Positions 1 to 11,479 of a stretch of 64,000 nucleotides of DNA are shown here, in pieces; the stretch's first letter is position 1; every line of letters starts with the position of its first letter. Source of the stretch: Vombatus ursinus (lineage: Eukaryota > Chordata > Mammalia > Diprotodontia > Vombatidae); NCBI RefSeq assembly GCF_900497805.2, contig NW_020954590.1:90690706-90754705 (forward strand). Reading direction: 5' to 3'. The notes below the pieces were generated by a model that was not told the DNA's origin, made no database searches, and saw only the letters and a program-made list of their open reading frames with translations. The position numbers and the translations under genes are program-made.

Positions 1-416
1 GAAATCCCTGTAACATAGCAACAGATGGTGGACTGCAGACATGTGCAGAAATGAACAGGGTGCTCTTCAGTGAGAACAAATGAGAGGATGGTCAAATAGG
101 AAGAAAATGTGTGTACATACATATACACACATAGGTGTGTGTATATGTATGTGAGGGGTTAAAGATGGCCATGTTTAGGATAAAAAAATATAATTAATAA
201 CAAGGTTACTTGAGTCTGCAGGATAGCATAATTGTTAAAAAAAAAAGGAGGAATTGTTAACATTGGTCTTAACCAAGAGGAATCCAGATAATATAAATCA
301 TAAGGTAATAATACTATTATAATCAGCACCAGACATTTAGAAGGGTATTGAATCTGGGTTTCTTGGCTCAACCTCAAAAAGAGTCTAGAATGTCTGGGGG
401 AAAATATTTAGAGAAT

Positions 417-674
417 TTGCTGTTGTTCAGTCATTTCAATTTGGGTCCAATTCTTCATGGCCTCATTTGGGGTTTTCTTGGCAAAGGTAGTAGAATGGTT
501 TGCCATTTCCTTCTCAGGCTCATCTTACAGATGAGGAAATTGAGGCAAACAGGGTTAAGTGACTTGTCCAGGGTCACACAGGTAGTAAGTTTCTGAGGAT
601 AGATTTGAACTCTGGAATTTGAGTCTTTCTGACTCCAGGCCTGGCACTCTATCCACAGAGCCACCTAGATGCCC
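417..674 (-). mobile_element. Full-length marsupial CORE-SINE with intact target-site duplication
   Basis: On the minus strand it reads from the tRNA-like head (GGCATCTAGGTGGCTCTGTG) through the MIR/CORE core to the CTGAACAACAGCAA tail; on + it appears as TGTTGTTCAGTC to CCACCTAGATGCC. It is flanked by a perfect 11-bp direct repeat, ATTTAGAGAAT (406-416 and 675-685), which marks a complete L1-type insertion. Subfamily (WALLSI, Mar1 or MON type) not assigned. Confidence 0.88.
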
Positions 675-724
675 ATTTAGAGAATAGTCAAAATGAAATT
701 TGAAATGTAAAATATGTTGCCTAA

Positions 725-842
725 TGGAATGTTTTTGAGCAAGTCGTATTTCTTCCCTGGGCCCCAATTTTTTCATCTATAAAATGAAGTTGTTGGACTA
801 GAAGCCTTCTAAGATCCCTTCTAGCTCTAAATCTAATGCCTA
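725..842 (+). mobile_element. MIR-type SINE fragment
   Basis: Contains the MIR tail words GGGCCCCAATTTTTTCATCT, ATAAAATGAAG and TTCTAGCTCTAAATC in sense order. 5' part missing or unrecognisable. Confidence 0.6.
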
Positions 843-1234
843 AATCTAAATCTAATGTAGCCCTCTTACATGGAAAATGGTATTTACTGCTTTCCACTTC
901 AGGCTTATGTATAATAATAACAAATAATAGGATATTAGGGTTATATATAAGGGAAAATGTTTTGACATTGATAATTGTTAAATGTTAGAGGGATGTAATG
1001 CTTTTCATTAATATCCATGATTCATATTCAACATTAGATTTCAGAAATAAGTTTCCTCTTGTCTCCAAATTCTTTACTTACCTGAGTCCTATACTTCTAG
1101 ACCTACCTCCTTTATGAGTATCATCAACATTGTTTCCTTCCTCTCCCTCCATCTTGCAACCTACAGTCATGCTGTATCAGAGACAATGTAACAGATAAAA
1201 AAAAGAAAAAACAACAAAAAAACAACTTGATCCT

Positions 1235-1375
1235 AGTTTTGTCCCTAACATTAAATAGCTGCGTGAGAAATCATCAATAACTTTGGACTTTGATTTCCTC
1301 TTTTGTAAAATGAGAAAGTTAAAAAAAGAAGATCTTTAAGCTCCTTTCCAAGTTGATGATGCAATGAATCTAAGA
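1235..1375 (+). mobile_element. MIR-type SINE fragment
   Basis: Sense-order remnants of the core and tail (TTTGATTTCCTCTTTTGTAA, AATGAGAAAGTT, AAGCTCCTTTCCAAGTT). Heavily diverged. Confidence 0.5.
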
Positions 1376-1629
1376 CCTTCCAAATCTAAACTCCTTTAGC
1401 ACATGTTGCCTCTACCAGTTCATCCACATTCATAGCATGCCTTGCTTTGTTCGTTTTCAAGTTATAGGTTTCTGTTTCATTGCTTATTAGATTTCAAAGG
1501 GCTTTGATTACTCTGCTAGAAGTGTTCATTTATCTATACGTAGTTGGTCTCTCTCTAATCTGAATTTATCACATATACATATAATTTTGAATAATTTCAA
1601 TAGTAAACAGAAATCAAAATCATCTAACA

Positions 1630-1765
1630 TTGATTCTTGAGAGGCAACCATGGAGTCAGGAAGTCCTGGATTCAACTCTTCCCTTTGACCCATACTTGTT
1701 TTGTGATCATGAATAAGTTGTTTACCCTCTCAGTTGCCCCAGGCAATTCTCTAATACTGTAATGT
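1630..1765 (+). mobile_element. MIR/THER-type SINE fragment
   Basis: Reads GAGAGGCAACCATGGAGTCA, then TGTGATCATGAATAAGTTG and CTCTCAGTTGCCCCAGGCAA, the sense order of a marsupial CORE-SINE with its CAATTGCCTCAGGCAA section. Confidence 0.55.
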
Positions 1766-1782
1766 TGAAAACACTGGCATGT

Positions 1783-1930
1783 AGTTAGATAGTTAGACAG
1801 ACAGACAGATGGACAGACAGAGGGACAGATGGATAGATGGGTGGATGAATGGATGGATGGATGGGTGGATAGATAGATGGTTAGATAGAGAGTTGGGTAG
1901 ATAGATGATAGATAGGTATGCAGATAGACA
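1783..1930. repeat. (GACA/GATA/GATG)n microsatellite
   Basis: Imperfect tetranucleotide array drifting from GACA through GATG to GATA units. The 105-codon minus-strand open frame over it is a repeat artefact. Confidence 0.9.
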
Positions 1931-1993
1931 ATAGATATTCTAAGAAAAGCTACATAAAAATACATAATCCTGATTAAATTATATATCAACTGA

Positions 1994-1995
<2 letters not shown>

Positions 1996-2025
<30 letters not shown>
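1996..2025. repeat. (TG)15 microsatellite
   Basis: Perfect dinucleotide run of about 30 bp. Confidence 0.95.
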
Positions 2026-2026
<1 letters not shown>

Positions 2027-2084
2027 CATAAGAGTTAGATTTATGCTCCTTGGGGACCAGAATGAGGATTAATTTAATTTTAAA

Positions 2085-2150
2085 AAAATCTTCCATAGCA
2101 CAGTGCTTTGCACCTAGTAGGCATTCAATAACTATTTGTTAAGGAATGGA
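2085..2150 (+). mobile_element. L2/MIR 3'-end fragment
   Basis: CACAGTGCTTTGCACCTAGT and AGGCATTCAATAACTATTTG are the shared L2/MIR 3' terminal words. Confidence 0.55.
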
Positions 2151-2572
2151 TGAAATTAAGTGTCAATTTAAAAATAAATATTCTAGCTCCAGATTACAGA
2201 CTATTTCTTTAGAATATTTGAAGGAAAAAGCATTCTAGTTTTAAAAATACTTGTATAGCTTTAGGGTTCATTTTAATGACATATAGTTGATCGCTACTCT
2301 CTTCTTGAGTTTAATAACTAGTCCCTACAACAATAAACTACTGCATCTCTATTTTCCTCCACAAGTTATTATGATTCTGAGGTGAAATTATGTTCTTTGC
2401 TTCAGATAATGAAAGCTAGTACAAAGACTGAATTATAGAAGTATTCCTTCAGGGGGGAAAAGGGAAAAAAAAAGCTTGTTTCTTCTTTTAATTTAGTTTA
2501 ATCAATGATCATTTCCTCCTAATTGATTCAGCAATGCTCCAATTATCACTTAAAATTCATGCATATATATAC

Positions 2573-2768
2573 TTTGTTGTTGTTGGGGGTTCAGGGACTA
2601 AATTATTCTGTCACTCAATAAATATTCAGTGAATTGAATTGATGACTCTTCATGTTAATTACTTGAGTTGCATTCAAGTACTATGGATTATTTCATTATA
2701 TTTGGTGATTCTTAATAGAAAATGCATCACTTCTAATTTTGAATGAAAGGTAAGGGTGGCAGTTTGGT
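2573..2768. repeat. Block A of a dispersed 195-bp direct duplication
   Basis: About 85% identical by eye to 3248-3441 over the whole length, including TTGAGTTGCATTCAAGTACT and GGTAAGGGTGGCAGTTTGG. The right edge runs into the head of a MIR-type SINE (from about 2750). The family is not recognised. Confidence 0.85.
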
Positions 2769-2950
2769 GCACGAAACACTGAAATTTGAATTAGAATATC
2801 TGGGTGTAGAGCCCAGATCTGTTATTTACTAGTCATGTGACCTTGGACAGCATACGTAGCCTCTTTGGGCCCCAGTTTCCTGATCTGTAAATGGGGGGGG
2901 GATGATGGTGGTAGAATAGGTGATCCAAGGTCCTTTATAATCCTAAAGCT
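2750..2950 (+). mobile_element. MIR-type SINE
   Basis: Sense order: GGCAGTTTGGTGCACGAAAC, TCATGTGACCTTGGACAGCA, GGGCCCCAGTTTCCTGATCT, GTAAATGG, AGGTGATCCAAGGTCCTTTA. A G8 run interrupts it at about 2893. Confidence 0.7.
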
Positions 2951-3119
2951 ACTTTCCCATGACCTTAAAAAAAAGGAAAAAAATAGGTGTACTTTCTAAC
3001 TTCTCAAGGCTCTCTTTTTCTCCTTCTTTTTTGAGTGAGGAACTTTGCCTGATATTTAACTAAAAAATGGAGCCTATTAACTAAAAGCTCCCTTTTATCC
3101 CTTCTTCCTTATCTTACCT

Positions 3120-4130
3120 CATTCAGATGCCTTCTACTATTTTCTCCTCTCAAGGGTACCACTATCCTCCCAGTCACTCAGTTTCAATGCCTAGCTATTA
3201 TTAGTGGCTCCTCACTCTCATCCTCATTTTCAATCAGTTGCCAAGTGTTTGTTGTTGTTGAGGGTTCTGGGACTAAATTTTTCTGTCACTAAATGAAGAC
3301 ACAGTGAATTGGATTGATGATTCTTTGTGATAATTGCTTGAGTTGCATTCAAGTACTGTGGATTATTTCATCATATTATGGTGACCCTTAATAAAAAATA
3401 TATTACATCTAATTTTGAATGGTAAGGGTTGCAGTTTGGCATGGAAAATTATTCCTTCACATCTCTCCTATATACCCCCTTCACTGTTTGATGCTGCCAC
3501 CACCATGTTGCAGGTCCTCATCACCTCAAGCCTTAGACTATTGCAGTAGCCTTCTGGTTGGGTTTCCAGCTTCATGTGTCTCCCCACTCCTGTCCATCCT
3601 CCATTCAGCTGTCAAATTGTTTTTCCTAAAATGCAAATGCGACCAGGCCACCCCCTATTCAACAAACCCCAGTGATTCCCTATTACTTCTATGATCAAAT
3701 ATAGACTCCTTTATTTGGGTTGTCTGGTTTCTTCCTACATTTTCAGTCTTAATACATTTTATTTCCCTCCAAGTGCTGTATATCCAGTGAAAGTTGCCTT
3801 CTCATGTTCCTCACACAAGGCAATCCATCCCCTTACTCCCCTATTCTGCCTATCCCAAAGTCTAAAATCCTCTGGCTCCTCATCTAGTCTTCTGGCTATC
3901 TTGACTTCCTTAAAGTCCCACCTTCTGCAACAAACCTTTTGCAGGCCTCCTTATTCTTAGTACTTTCTCTAAAAGAATCTTCCTTTTTTTGTGAATGTCA
4001 TAGTTGTTTATGTGTTGTGTCCCTCATTAAACTGTGAGCCTTTTGAAAACAGAGATTCTTTTTTTTTTGCCTTCCTTTTTATCTCCAGAACTTAACATAG
4101 TTTCTGGAGCAACAAATGCTAGCTGACTTG
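3120..4130 (+). mobile_element. L2 LINE 3' half, with an insertion
   Basis: Sense L2. A frame from 3419 carries the CR1/L2 reverse-transcriptase C-terminal pattern (LDYCSSLLVGFPASCVSPL, then SILHSAVK). The 3' end has the TGTGAGCCTTTTGAAAACAG word and an AACAAATGCTAGCTGAC terminus. Position 3248-3441 is occupied by foreign sequence (block B). Fossil, no intact frame. Confidence 0.8.
3248..3441. repeat. Block B of the dispersed 195-bp direct duplication, inside an L2
   Basis: Second copy of 2573-2768. L2 sequence resumes on both sides (TCAGTTGCCAAGTG before, TCACATCTCTCC after), so this copy is the inserted one. Confidence 0.82.
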
Positions 4131-4849
4131 AGTTGACTTTAGATGGACCTGCTTTTGAATGACAAAGGCTAAGAATTAAGCAGTCTGGTTTATCTCAGCA
4201 CATTTTTTTGGGGGGGAGGAAGTGTTACCCTTTGACAATGTCTACTTCATCAAAGTAATGGATCTAAGATTTCTGTGAGAGCTCACCTGATTGATCTCTA
4301 GAAACAAGCTTGTTAATTAATAATGGCAAATTTTTCCCAGAGCAAGTTAAATGTCTTTCTATTTATATATACCACCTATATTCCTGTGACATGGTTCCTT
4401 CTAAGTTAAAACTATAATACAAAGAATTCCACAAACTACTAGTAAGTGATGTTAGAATCCTATAAATGAAGTGGTTTTTCACATTCACAAAAGTCCTCAA
4501 AATATATAGTATAAGGTTTGTCCCTATAAGTCTATTGACATGCCAAGTCAGCATCTGCAAGTGATACAAAACATAATGCAACTTCAAATGACCTCAGCCA
4601 GGGAAACTGATTTCTACCTTTGTATAGAATAGAAAGAAGGCCAGGACTAGATACCCATTCTTCCATTCTACTAATACCAGGAGGCATATTGGGCCAGAAA
4701 ACTACTTGCACTCCCTAAGATATTATATTCTTTTGGGGATTTAGAATAAAAGCTACCTTCTCTAAATATTCCAAGTGGGAAGCAGTCCTGCTTCATATGG
4801 GGTAGGAAATAGCTTACTCTTTAAATTTAAAAAAATATATTATTTATTT

Positions 4850-5680
4850 TAAATATTCTTTTCTTTTTAAATTTTGAGTTCCAAATTCTCTTCCTCCCAC
4901 CCCTCCTTCCCCTGCTGAGAAGGCAAGCAATATGATATTAATTGTACATGGGAAATCATGTAAAACCTTTCTATATTGGCCATTTTTTAAAAAAAAAGTA
5001 GGATAAAGAAAGTGAGAAAACTTTATTTCAAATTGCACTCAGTTCATCAGTTCCCTTTCTAGAAATAGATAGCTTTTTACTCCATCATGAGTCCTTTGCA
5101 ATTATCTTGACTTGCTTATTGTATTGATCAGAGTAGCCAAGTCTTTCACAGTTGATTATCATTACAACATTGCTGTTACTATGAACAATGATTTCCCAGT
5201 TTCCACTTCACTTTGCATCAGTTCATATAGGTCTCAACATGTTTTTGTTATTTTTTTCCTGAAACTATCCCTTTCATAATTTCTTATAGCACAATAGTAT
5301 TCTATCACAACCATTGTTCAGCCATTCCCCAATTGATGGACATCCCTTCAATTTCGAATTTTTTTTACTATTACGAATAGAACTTCTATAAGTACTTTTG
5401 TACCCAGAGGTCCTTTTCCATTTTCTTTGATCTCTTTGGGCTACAGACCTACTAGTGACATTACTGGGTCAAAGGGTACATGCAGTTTTATAGCCCTTTG
5501 GGCCTGGTTCCAAATTGTTCTTCAGAATGGTTGGACCAGTTCACGACTCCACCAACAATTCATTAGTGTAACTATTTTTCCTTCATCCTTTCCAGCATTT
5601 GTCCTTTCTGATGGGTGTGAGGTGATTCTTCAGAGTTGTGTTAATTTATCTTTCTCTAATTTAGTTAGGCTTAGCTCCCT
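4850..5680 (-). mobile_element. LINE-1 3' end, 5'-truncated
   Basis: Antisense to the gene. On + it starts at the 3' UTR (AATTTTGAGTTCCAAATTCT) and runs into ORF2 C-terminal sequence (TTCAGCCATTCCCCAATTGA, TAGCACAATAGTATTC, GACCAGTTCACGACTCCACC). About 0.8 kb remains; coding frames are broken. Confidence 0.85.
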
Positions 5681-6671
5681 CCCAGCAAACACTTGTTAAA
5701 TAATCATGGATAGTGAGCAAAGATATCTATTAAAGCAAGTGGCAAAACGAATCTGGAGGAACTATACATATTAGTGTAAGTGACAAAATACACAAGAATA
5801 ATGGTCATTTTGACTCAAAAGCAAGATGAAATTTCTCAACCAAGGAGAAATTGATTTCGCTAAAGACGTCCATTCTTAGCAGTGACTTGGGGTACAAGCC
5901 TTCTCCAACCATGCTACTCCCCATTGTCTTTTGGCTAGCTGCAGTCTTGATTTTTCAGAGATTATGGCCTGTGTTTTGCTGCTATGCAGCACTACTAAAA
6001 GAATATTATTGTCAAAAAGATGGGATTTTGTATCAGGGAACATCTTGTAGTTGTGGATAATGCTTCATAATTTCCTAAATGAAATTCCTTTTGCTGTGAT
6101 CTGCCTATTTAATTCTAGGCCAAGTTCGTCAGAAGCTCTTTGAAACAGAGTTACTGCTATGATTATATGTAATAAAGAATCTCAGATAATATTATATAAG
6201 CAAAGGAGACAAATTTTTGAAAGAGAGTATTTAATGTAAGGGTTTTTGCTCCACTGAGTAATTAAAATTTTTTTGGTTATTTTTAGAAACAATAAGCAAC
6301 AAACAAAGTGAAGATGTGGTTTGCTGTAGTGAGTCATTTGCAAACATTGTTCTCATTTTTATCAAGGGATATCCTTGAAATAGTATTTGTGTAAATCATT
6401 CTAATATAAATTTTGTATAGGCCAGAGAGCAGCCATACACATTGGTAGGTATTGTTTTCTTTGATAAAAATAATCTTCAATTTTTCCTGACTATTAAGTA
6501 TTCTATCCTCTCTGACATCTTAAAAATTGACCTCTTAATGCTTTTGAAATTATGTTGTATTTTCTCTATGGACTGTATTTGTTCCAGTGAACTTTCCCAT
6601 GTTCTTCATCTTTACTGCCATTTCTCTAATGTGTCTCTCTATTGTCATATGAAGTATTAGACATTAACCAC

Positions 6672-6915
6672 TTACATGGCACGGTGGAAAGTGCTAGATG
6701 TGGTGTCAGGAAAACCTGAGTTCAAATTTGGCCTCAAATACATCCTAACTGAATGATCCTGGGCAAGTCACTTAACTTCTCTCTGCCTCAGTTTCCTCAT
6801 CTCTAAAATGAGGACAATAATTGCACCTATTTTCCAGGAGTGTTGTGAGGATAAAATGAAATAATATAAAGGGCTTTACACAGCATAAGGCATTAGATAA
6901 ACGCTAGTCATTGTG
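6672..6915 (+). mobile_element. MIR/THER SINE, near full length
   Basis: Head ATGGCACGGTGGAAAGTG, core CCTGGGCAAGTCACTTAACT, CCTCAGTTTCCTCATCTC, tail GTTGTGAGGATAAAATGA and AAACGCTAGTCATT, all in order. Confidence 0.82.
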
Positions 6916-7344
6916 AGTAGTTTGTTATAGAAATAGTAGCAGGACTGTTCCTTTTTCTTTTTCTTTCTTTTTTCACCTTTTTGTCATCCTACCAACTGTT
7001 TCTAGGAAAACTCTTGGGATGATCTGGCTTACTTGGGCTTACACATGCCAAGCATCCTGAATGCTTGTTTTCACTTCAACTGACATAGCTGATGCTCTCA
7101 AGGAATTTACAACCTACTACTTTGGTATATTAATAGTACTGATTATATTTGAATATATACATATATATGTATGTATTTATATTTATATATACATTGGATG
7201 TTCAGTTTCTTAGAAACACTATATGTTGTGGTGTTATTTAAGGCCTATCTAGATAATATAAGGAAATGTATTCCAGAGAAAGTTAAAGTAGTATGAAGAT
7301 ATTGGGTTTTCTAATTTTAATTTTACAGTTTTCTCAGAGCCCAA

Positions 7345-7382
7345 ATGATGATGATGACGATGATGATGATGATGATGACGAT
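7345..7382. repeat. (GAT)n microsatellite
   Basis: Trinucleotide run with a few GAC interruptions. Confidence 0.92.
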
Positions 7383-7384
7383 AG

Positions 7385-7500
7385 CTAAGATTTTTCTATC
7401 TCTTACTCCATGCCAGGCACTGTGCTAAGTGCTTTATAGGCATTATTTCATTTGATCCTTATAACTCAGGGAAATAATGACTTGGTAAGAGTATCTAGTA
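7385..7500 (-). mobile_element. MIR 3'-end fragment
   Basis: Reverse-complement order of the MIR tail: CCAGGCACTGTGCTAAGTGC, TTATTTCATTTGATCCTTAT, then truncated. Confidence 0.6.
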
Positions 7501-8339
7501 CAGATGTGGTGCCATAGAATTAGATGATATATTTTTACCTATATGATTGATTGTTTGATGGTGTGCCAGTTTGAAAAAAAATTCCTTAATGCTAAATATA
7601 TGGAATTCATAGAGTAGGAAGTGGTAAAAAAAATTTTCAGTTTGAATTATACTTGTTTATCAGCTGCCTGCTATGTGGCCCTTATAGTATTGGATGTGGT
7701 GGGAGATAAAAAAATAGAGTAAGACATATCCTTTAGAAGAGAGTACTCTAGTATAAACACAAGCTTCTCACAAAGATAAAACAAATAGAGTGGAAAGTAT
7801 GACAGAGTATAATTAAATGCTATCATGCACACTTCTAATTACAATGAAAATATTAATTTCATGAAAGTACAGACTTTATCATGTATTTCTTGCATTTCAT
7901 ACAAAAAGTTCAGCAAGAAGAAAACTAGAAAAGTAAGCAGTCAGTCAGAGAAGACCTCCAGAGGGGGATGGGACTTGAGTTGCACTAGGAAGGACAGGTA
8001 GGAAGTATAAAATATTTCGAAGCCCACATTTCAATATAGAATACTTACTAAAATATTTCCATAGCATAGAGACACATAATAAATGGTGGTAGATTTATGC
8101 ATTGAATTGAATTAAACAGAATTTAAAAGAAACAAGTATAGCATTTCATAGCTGGTTTTGAACGACAGTCATACACACACAAAATGGAGGCAGGCATGGA
8201 TAGACAACAGTGTATGTGAAAATATTTTGGTGTTTTGATGTCATATGTAGGTGGAGTAAGAATTAATATTGTTGTGTGACAGTTCAAAATTGAATACTAT
8301 TTTAAATTATATTAATAGAGGCACAGTGCCTAATAGGAG

Positions 8340-8760
8340 GGAAATGATAGTCTTGTCCTACTGGGTCCTTTTGTGTTACAACTAGAATATGGTGTTTAGT
8401 TCTGGGTACCCACATTTCAGGAAGGACATGGATAAAGAGGAGATTGACCAGAATGAGGAGGGACCTAAGGACTGTGACATATGAGGATTAGTTGAAGGAA
8501 TTAGGGACCTTTCATCTATAGAAAAGAAGGCTTGGGATGGACCCTTGAAGTATTTTCAGAATTGTCACGTGGAAGAAAGATTACAATTTTATTAAGCATC
8601 AGCATGCATAACTAGGAGCCACGATTGAAAATTTCAGAGGTAGGTTATGGCTTGATATAAAGAAAAACTTCCTAACACCTGAAACTGTGTAAAACTAGGA
8701 TGGGCTGCTTTAGGAGGAAATAGAAATGGGAAAGTATTTTTCTTTTTAAAAAAATAATAT
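8340..8760 (+). mobile_element. L3/CR1-type LINE 3' end
   Basis: Sense-order words of the CR1-clade ORF2 C-terminus and 3' end: GTGTTTAGTTCTGGGTACCC, GAAGGACATGGATAAAGAGG, AAGAAAAACTTCCTAACACC and GGATGGGCTGC. Fossil with many stops; the exact family name is from memory. Confidence 0.75.
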
Positions 8761-8964
8761 TCTACAGCAGACCACATCTTTAGTCACACAAATAAAATAT
8801 GAAGAGACTTTAATGTCCAACTGCACTTACTGTATTCAGACTAGGAAAAAAAATATGGAGAAAGAAAATGCCTCTCATAAAGACTTTCCTCTATCAAAAT
8901 GCCTCCCATACATATGTTAAAATCATAAAATTTTTTGAAAAATGACACCATAAGGATAGATTTG

Positions 8965-9165
8965 TTTGTGGAACAATGGCCACACAATTGCCTCTAGAGT
9001 CAAATGATCTGTGTTCAAATTCCACCTCTGATAATCACTACCCCTGTGTTCGGTAAGTCACTTAAATTCTCTGAGCTTCAGTTTCCCCAATGGTAAAATT
9101 AGGAGGTTTGATGAGATAGCCTCTGAGGTATTTTCTAGCTTCAAGTCCATGATCTATGATGAAAT
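8965..9165 (+). mobile_element. MIR-type SINE
   Basis: GCCTCTAGAGTCAAATGATC, GGTAAGTCACTTAAATTCTC, TTCAGTTTCCCCAATGGTAA, then TTTTCTAGCTTCAAG in sense order. Confidence 0.7.
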
Positions 9166-9644
9166 TCTGAGTATAAATATAAATCAAGAATAAAAAGGAA
9201 AGGTTTGTTAAAGATATTTTCCTCCATTATTAAGTACGTCCTTTGCAGATTCCAAATATAAAAGGAATTCCGTATAGGTGATAATGTCCTCTAAATATTT
9301 CTATTTGCTTACGATGTTGTATCAAGTAAATCAGGCCCCAAACATACGTTCTTCAAGATGCGTAATCATTGAAAAATGTTTGGATAAACTATCCACGTGA
9401 GGGAAAAAAATCTAAGTAGACAAAGCTTATTAGGCATTATGTAGCATACAGTTGAATAGACTGCCTATAGAGTTTATCCTTCAGTATGTATATCTTAACC
9501 CTGAAGATGTTCATTGAACAGGCCCAGAATTAAGGAGCAACAAAAGAAAGGGTTAGATTACTCTGTTAGGAAATTATATACACAATGACTTTTAACAACA
9601 CTCATGCTTCTCTATGAAACAAAGGTACAATTTTTTTAACACCG

Positions 9645-10300
9645 ATGTTCTTTTTTTTTTTCATTTTTTATTTAAAGTTTTGAGTTCCAAATTCTATCCC
9701 TCCCCTCCTCTCCCCCAACCCTGAGACGGTAAGCAATCAGATATAGGTTATACACATGCAATCATGTAAAACATTTCCATATTAGTTATTTTGTACAAGA
9801 AGACTTGAATAAAAGAAAAAAAGTCAAAGAAAGTGAAAAATAGCATGCTTCCATCTGTATTCAAACGATATCAGTTCTTTCTCTGGAGGCAGATGGTATG
9901 CTTCATTTTTAGTCCTTTGGGATTGTCTTGGATCATTGTATTGCTGAGAATAGCTAAGTCATTCACAGTTCTTCACCGAACAATATTGCTGTTACTGTAT
10001 ACTTCATTCTTCTTGTTCTGTTCACTTCATTATGTATGCATCAGTTAATGTAAGTCCAGGTTTTTTCTGAAATCACCCTGCTTGTCATTTCTTATAGCAC
10101 AGTAATATTCCATTACAATCATATACCACAACTTGTTCAGCCATTCCCCAATTGATGGGCATCCCCTCGGTTTCTAATTCTTGGCCACCACAAAAAGAGC
10201 TGCTATAAATATTTTTGTACAAATGGTTCCTTCCCCTCCTTCCTGCTTTTGGATGCCTTTGGGACATAGACCTAGCAGTAACACTGATATTCTCACAGTG
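9645..10300 (-). mobile_element. LINE-1 3' end, 5'-truncated
   Basis: 3' UTR at the left (TTTTGAGTTCCAAATTCTAT after an A/T-rich end), ORF2 C-terminus at the right. The minus-strand frame at 10085-10267 contains NWGMAEQVVVYDCNGILL, the L1 ORF2 terminal motif. Confidence 0.88.
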
Positions 10301-10474
10301 ATTCTATGTGACTATGAAGCACATGAGATGGAAGTAGAAATAACTTTAAAATTACTTTTAAAAAAGTAAATTTTCAGGTTACCCAAAGGCCAATGATCCA
10401 TGGTGACCAGAAATGGACATAGGCCCATCACATGGTGAGAGGAGAAACAAATCATAAACTGCCTGCATTGCTCC

Positions 10475-10610
10475 TTCCTCCTTTCTTCTCCTCTCCTCTG
10501 CTCTCCTTTCCTCTCCTCTCCCCTGTTCTCCTCTCCTCTCCTCTTCTCTCCTCTTCTCTCCTCTCCTCTCCTTTCTTTTTCTCTCCTCTTCTCTTGTTTC
10601 ATTTTCTTTT
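10475..10610. repeat. (CTCTC/CCTCT)n tract, likely decayed tail of a 7SL pseudogene
   Basis: On the minus strand it reads AAAAGAAAATGAAACAAGAG and then GAGAGG repeats directly after the 7SL 3' end, as expected if a poly(A) tail has turned into a purine microsatellite. Confidence 0.8.
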
Positions 10611-10914
10611 CAGACTGCACCTCCCTATCTTACCCAAGCTGGAAGTCCAGCGCTGACTCTGCAACTCTTGGGCCCAGTCCTACTGGTCACCAGACAAGCT
10701 TTTACCTGGTTTCTCACCTGGGCAGTTCCTTCTCTATAGGCAGCCTGGTGGCCTCCCACTCCTAGAAGCTCAGTAAATGATCCAGGACTTACTGTGGCCT
10801 CCTGGTTGGCTTAAAATACTGTAGCTCAGAACTCCTGAGATCAAGGGATCCATCAGCCTTAGCCTCAGCATCCCCGGTAGCAGGTGTTATAGACATGTAC
10901 AACCATACCTGGGT
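10611..10914 (-). pseudogene. 7SL (signal recognition particle RNA) retropseudogene, near full length
   Basis: Reverse complemented, the segment follows 7SL RNA from end to end. It has GGGATGCTGAGGCTAAGGCT near the 5' end, CTTGATCTCAGGAGTTCTGA, then AGGCCACCAGGCTGCCTATA and CTGCCCAGGTGAGAAACCAG, and ends CCAGCTTGGGTAAGATAGGG. The length of about 304 bp equals the functional RNA. It is diverged at many positions and sits in an intron without a visible 7SL promoter context, so it is a processed copy rather than an active gene. It is a full-length 7SL copy, not an Alu-like dimer. Its A-rich tail has become the GA-rich tract at 10475-10610. Confidence 0.85.
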
Positions 10915-10989
10915 GTTGTTACCCAGATCTTTTTTTTCAGATAGACCATTATTTAGTCATGCTTTCTCTATCTTGTACTTGTGAATATG

Positions 10990-11243
10990 ATTTATATGAC
11001 ATCTACTATATACCAGGCACTGTGCTGAGTTCTTACAAATATTGTCTCATTTGATCCATACAATAGCCCTAAGAGGTAGTTGCAATTTTTATCCCCAGTT
11101 TACAATTGAGGAAACTAAGGCAAACAGAGGTTAAGTGACTTACCCAGAGTCACTTAGCTAGTAAATATCTGAGGCTAGATTTGAACTCAGATATTCCTGA
11201 CTCCAGGCCTAGCACTCTATCCACTAAACTACCTAACTGCCTT
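10990..11243 (-). mobile_element. MIR/THER SINE, near full length
   Basis: On +: CCAGGCACTGTGCTGAGTTC, TTGAGGAAACTAAGGCAAAC, TTAAGTGACTTACCCAGAGT, TGACTCCAGGCCTAGCACTC and CTAACTGCC. Confidence 0.85.
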
Positions 11244-11479
11244 TAATACTTTTTTTTCTTTTAGATATTAGGAATTGAAGTAAAATTTGATGTTCCACTT
11301 TATTCTCTCGCGTTTTTGAAAACTGGGATATTTGCTTTCTTCCATCCTTGTATTATCACTATTATTTATATCTGATTCCCCCTGCCCCTCCCCAGTAACT
11401 GGGAATGCAATTTGTCTGAGACAAGTGACTTGAATTTATGGCAGATAACTAGGTGCCCTCATACTCCTTTCTTCAGTGG

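Noticed and set aside
1672-1989. 105-codon minus-strand open frame rich in Ser/His/Tyr/Pro
   Set aside because: Translation of the GACA/GATA/GATG microsatellite; no gene signal.
3419-3960. Two consecutive open frames resembling a real exon pair
   Set aside because: The LDYCSSLLVG pattern is the L2 reverse-transcriptase C-terminal region.
10312-10620. 102-codon Glu/Arg-rich minus-strand frame
   Set aside because: Lies over the purine repeat at the tail of the 7SL pseudogene.
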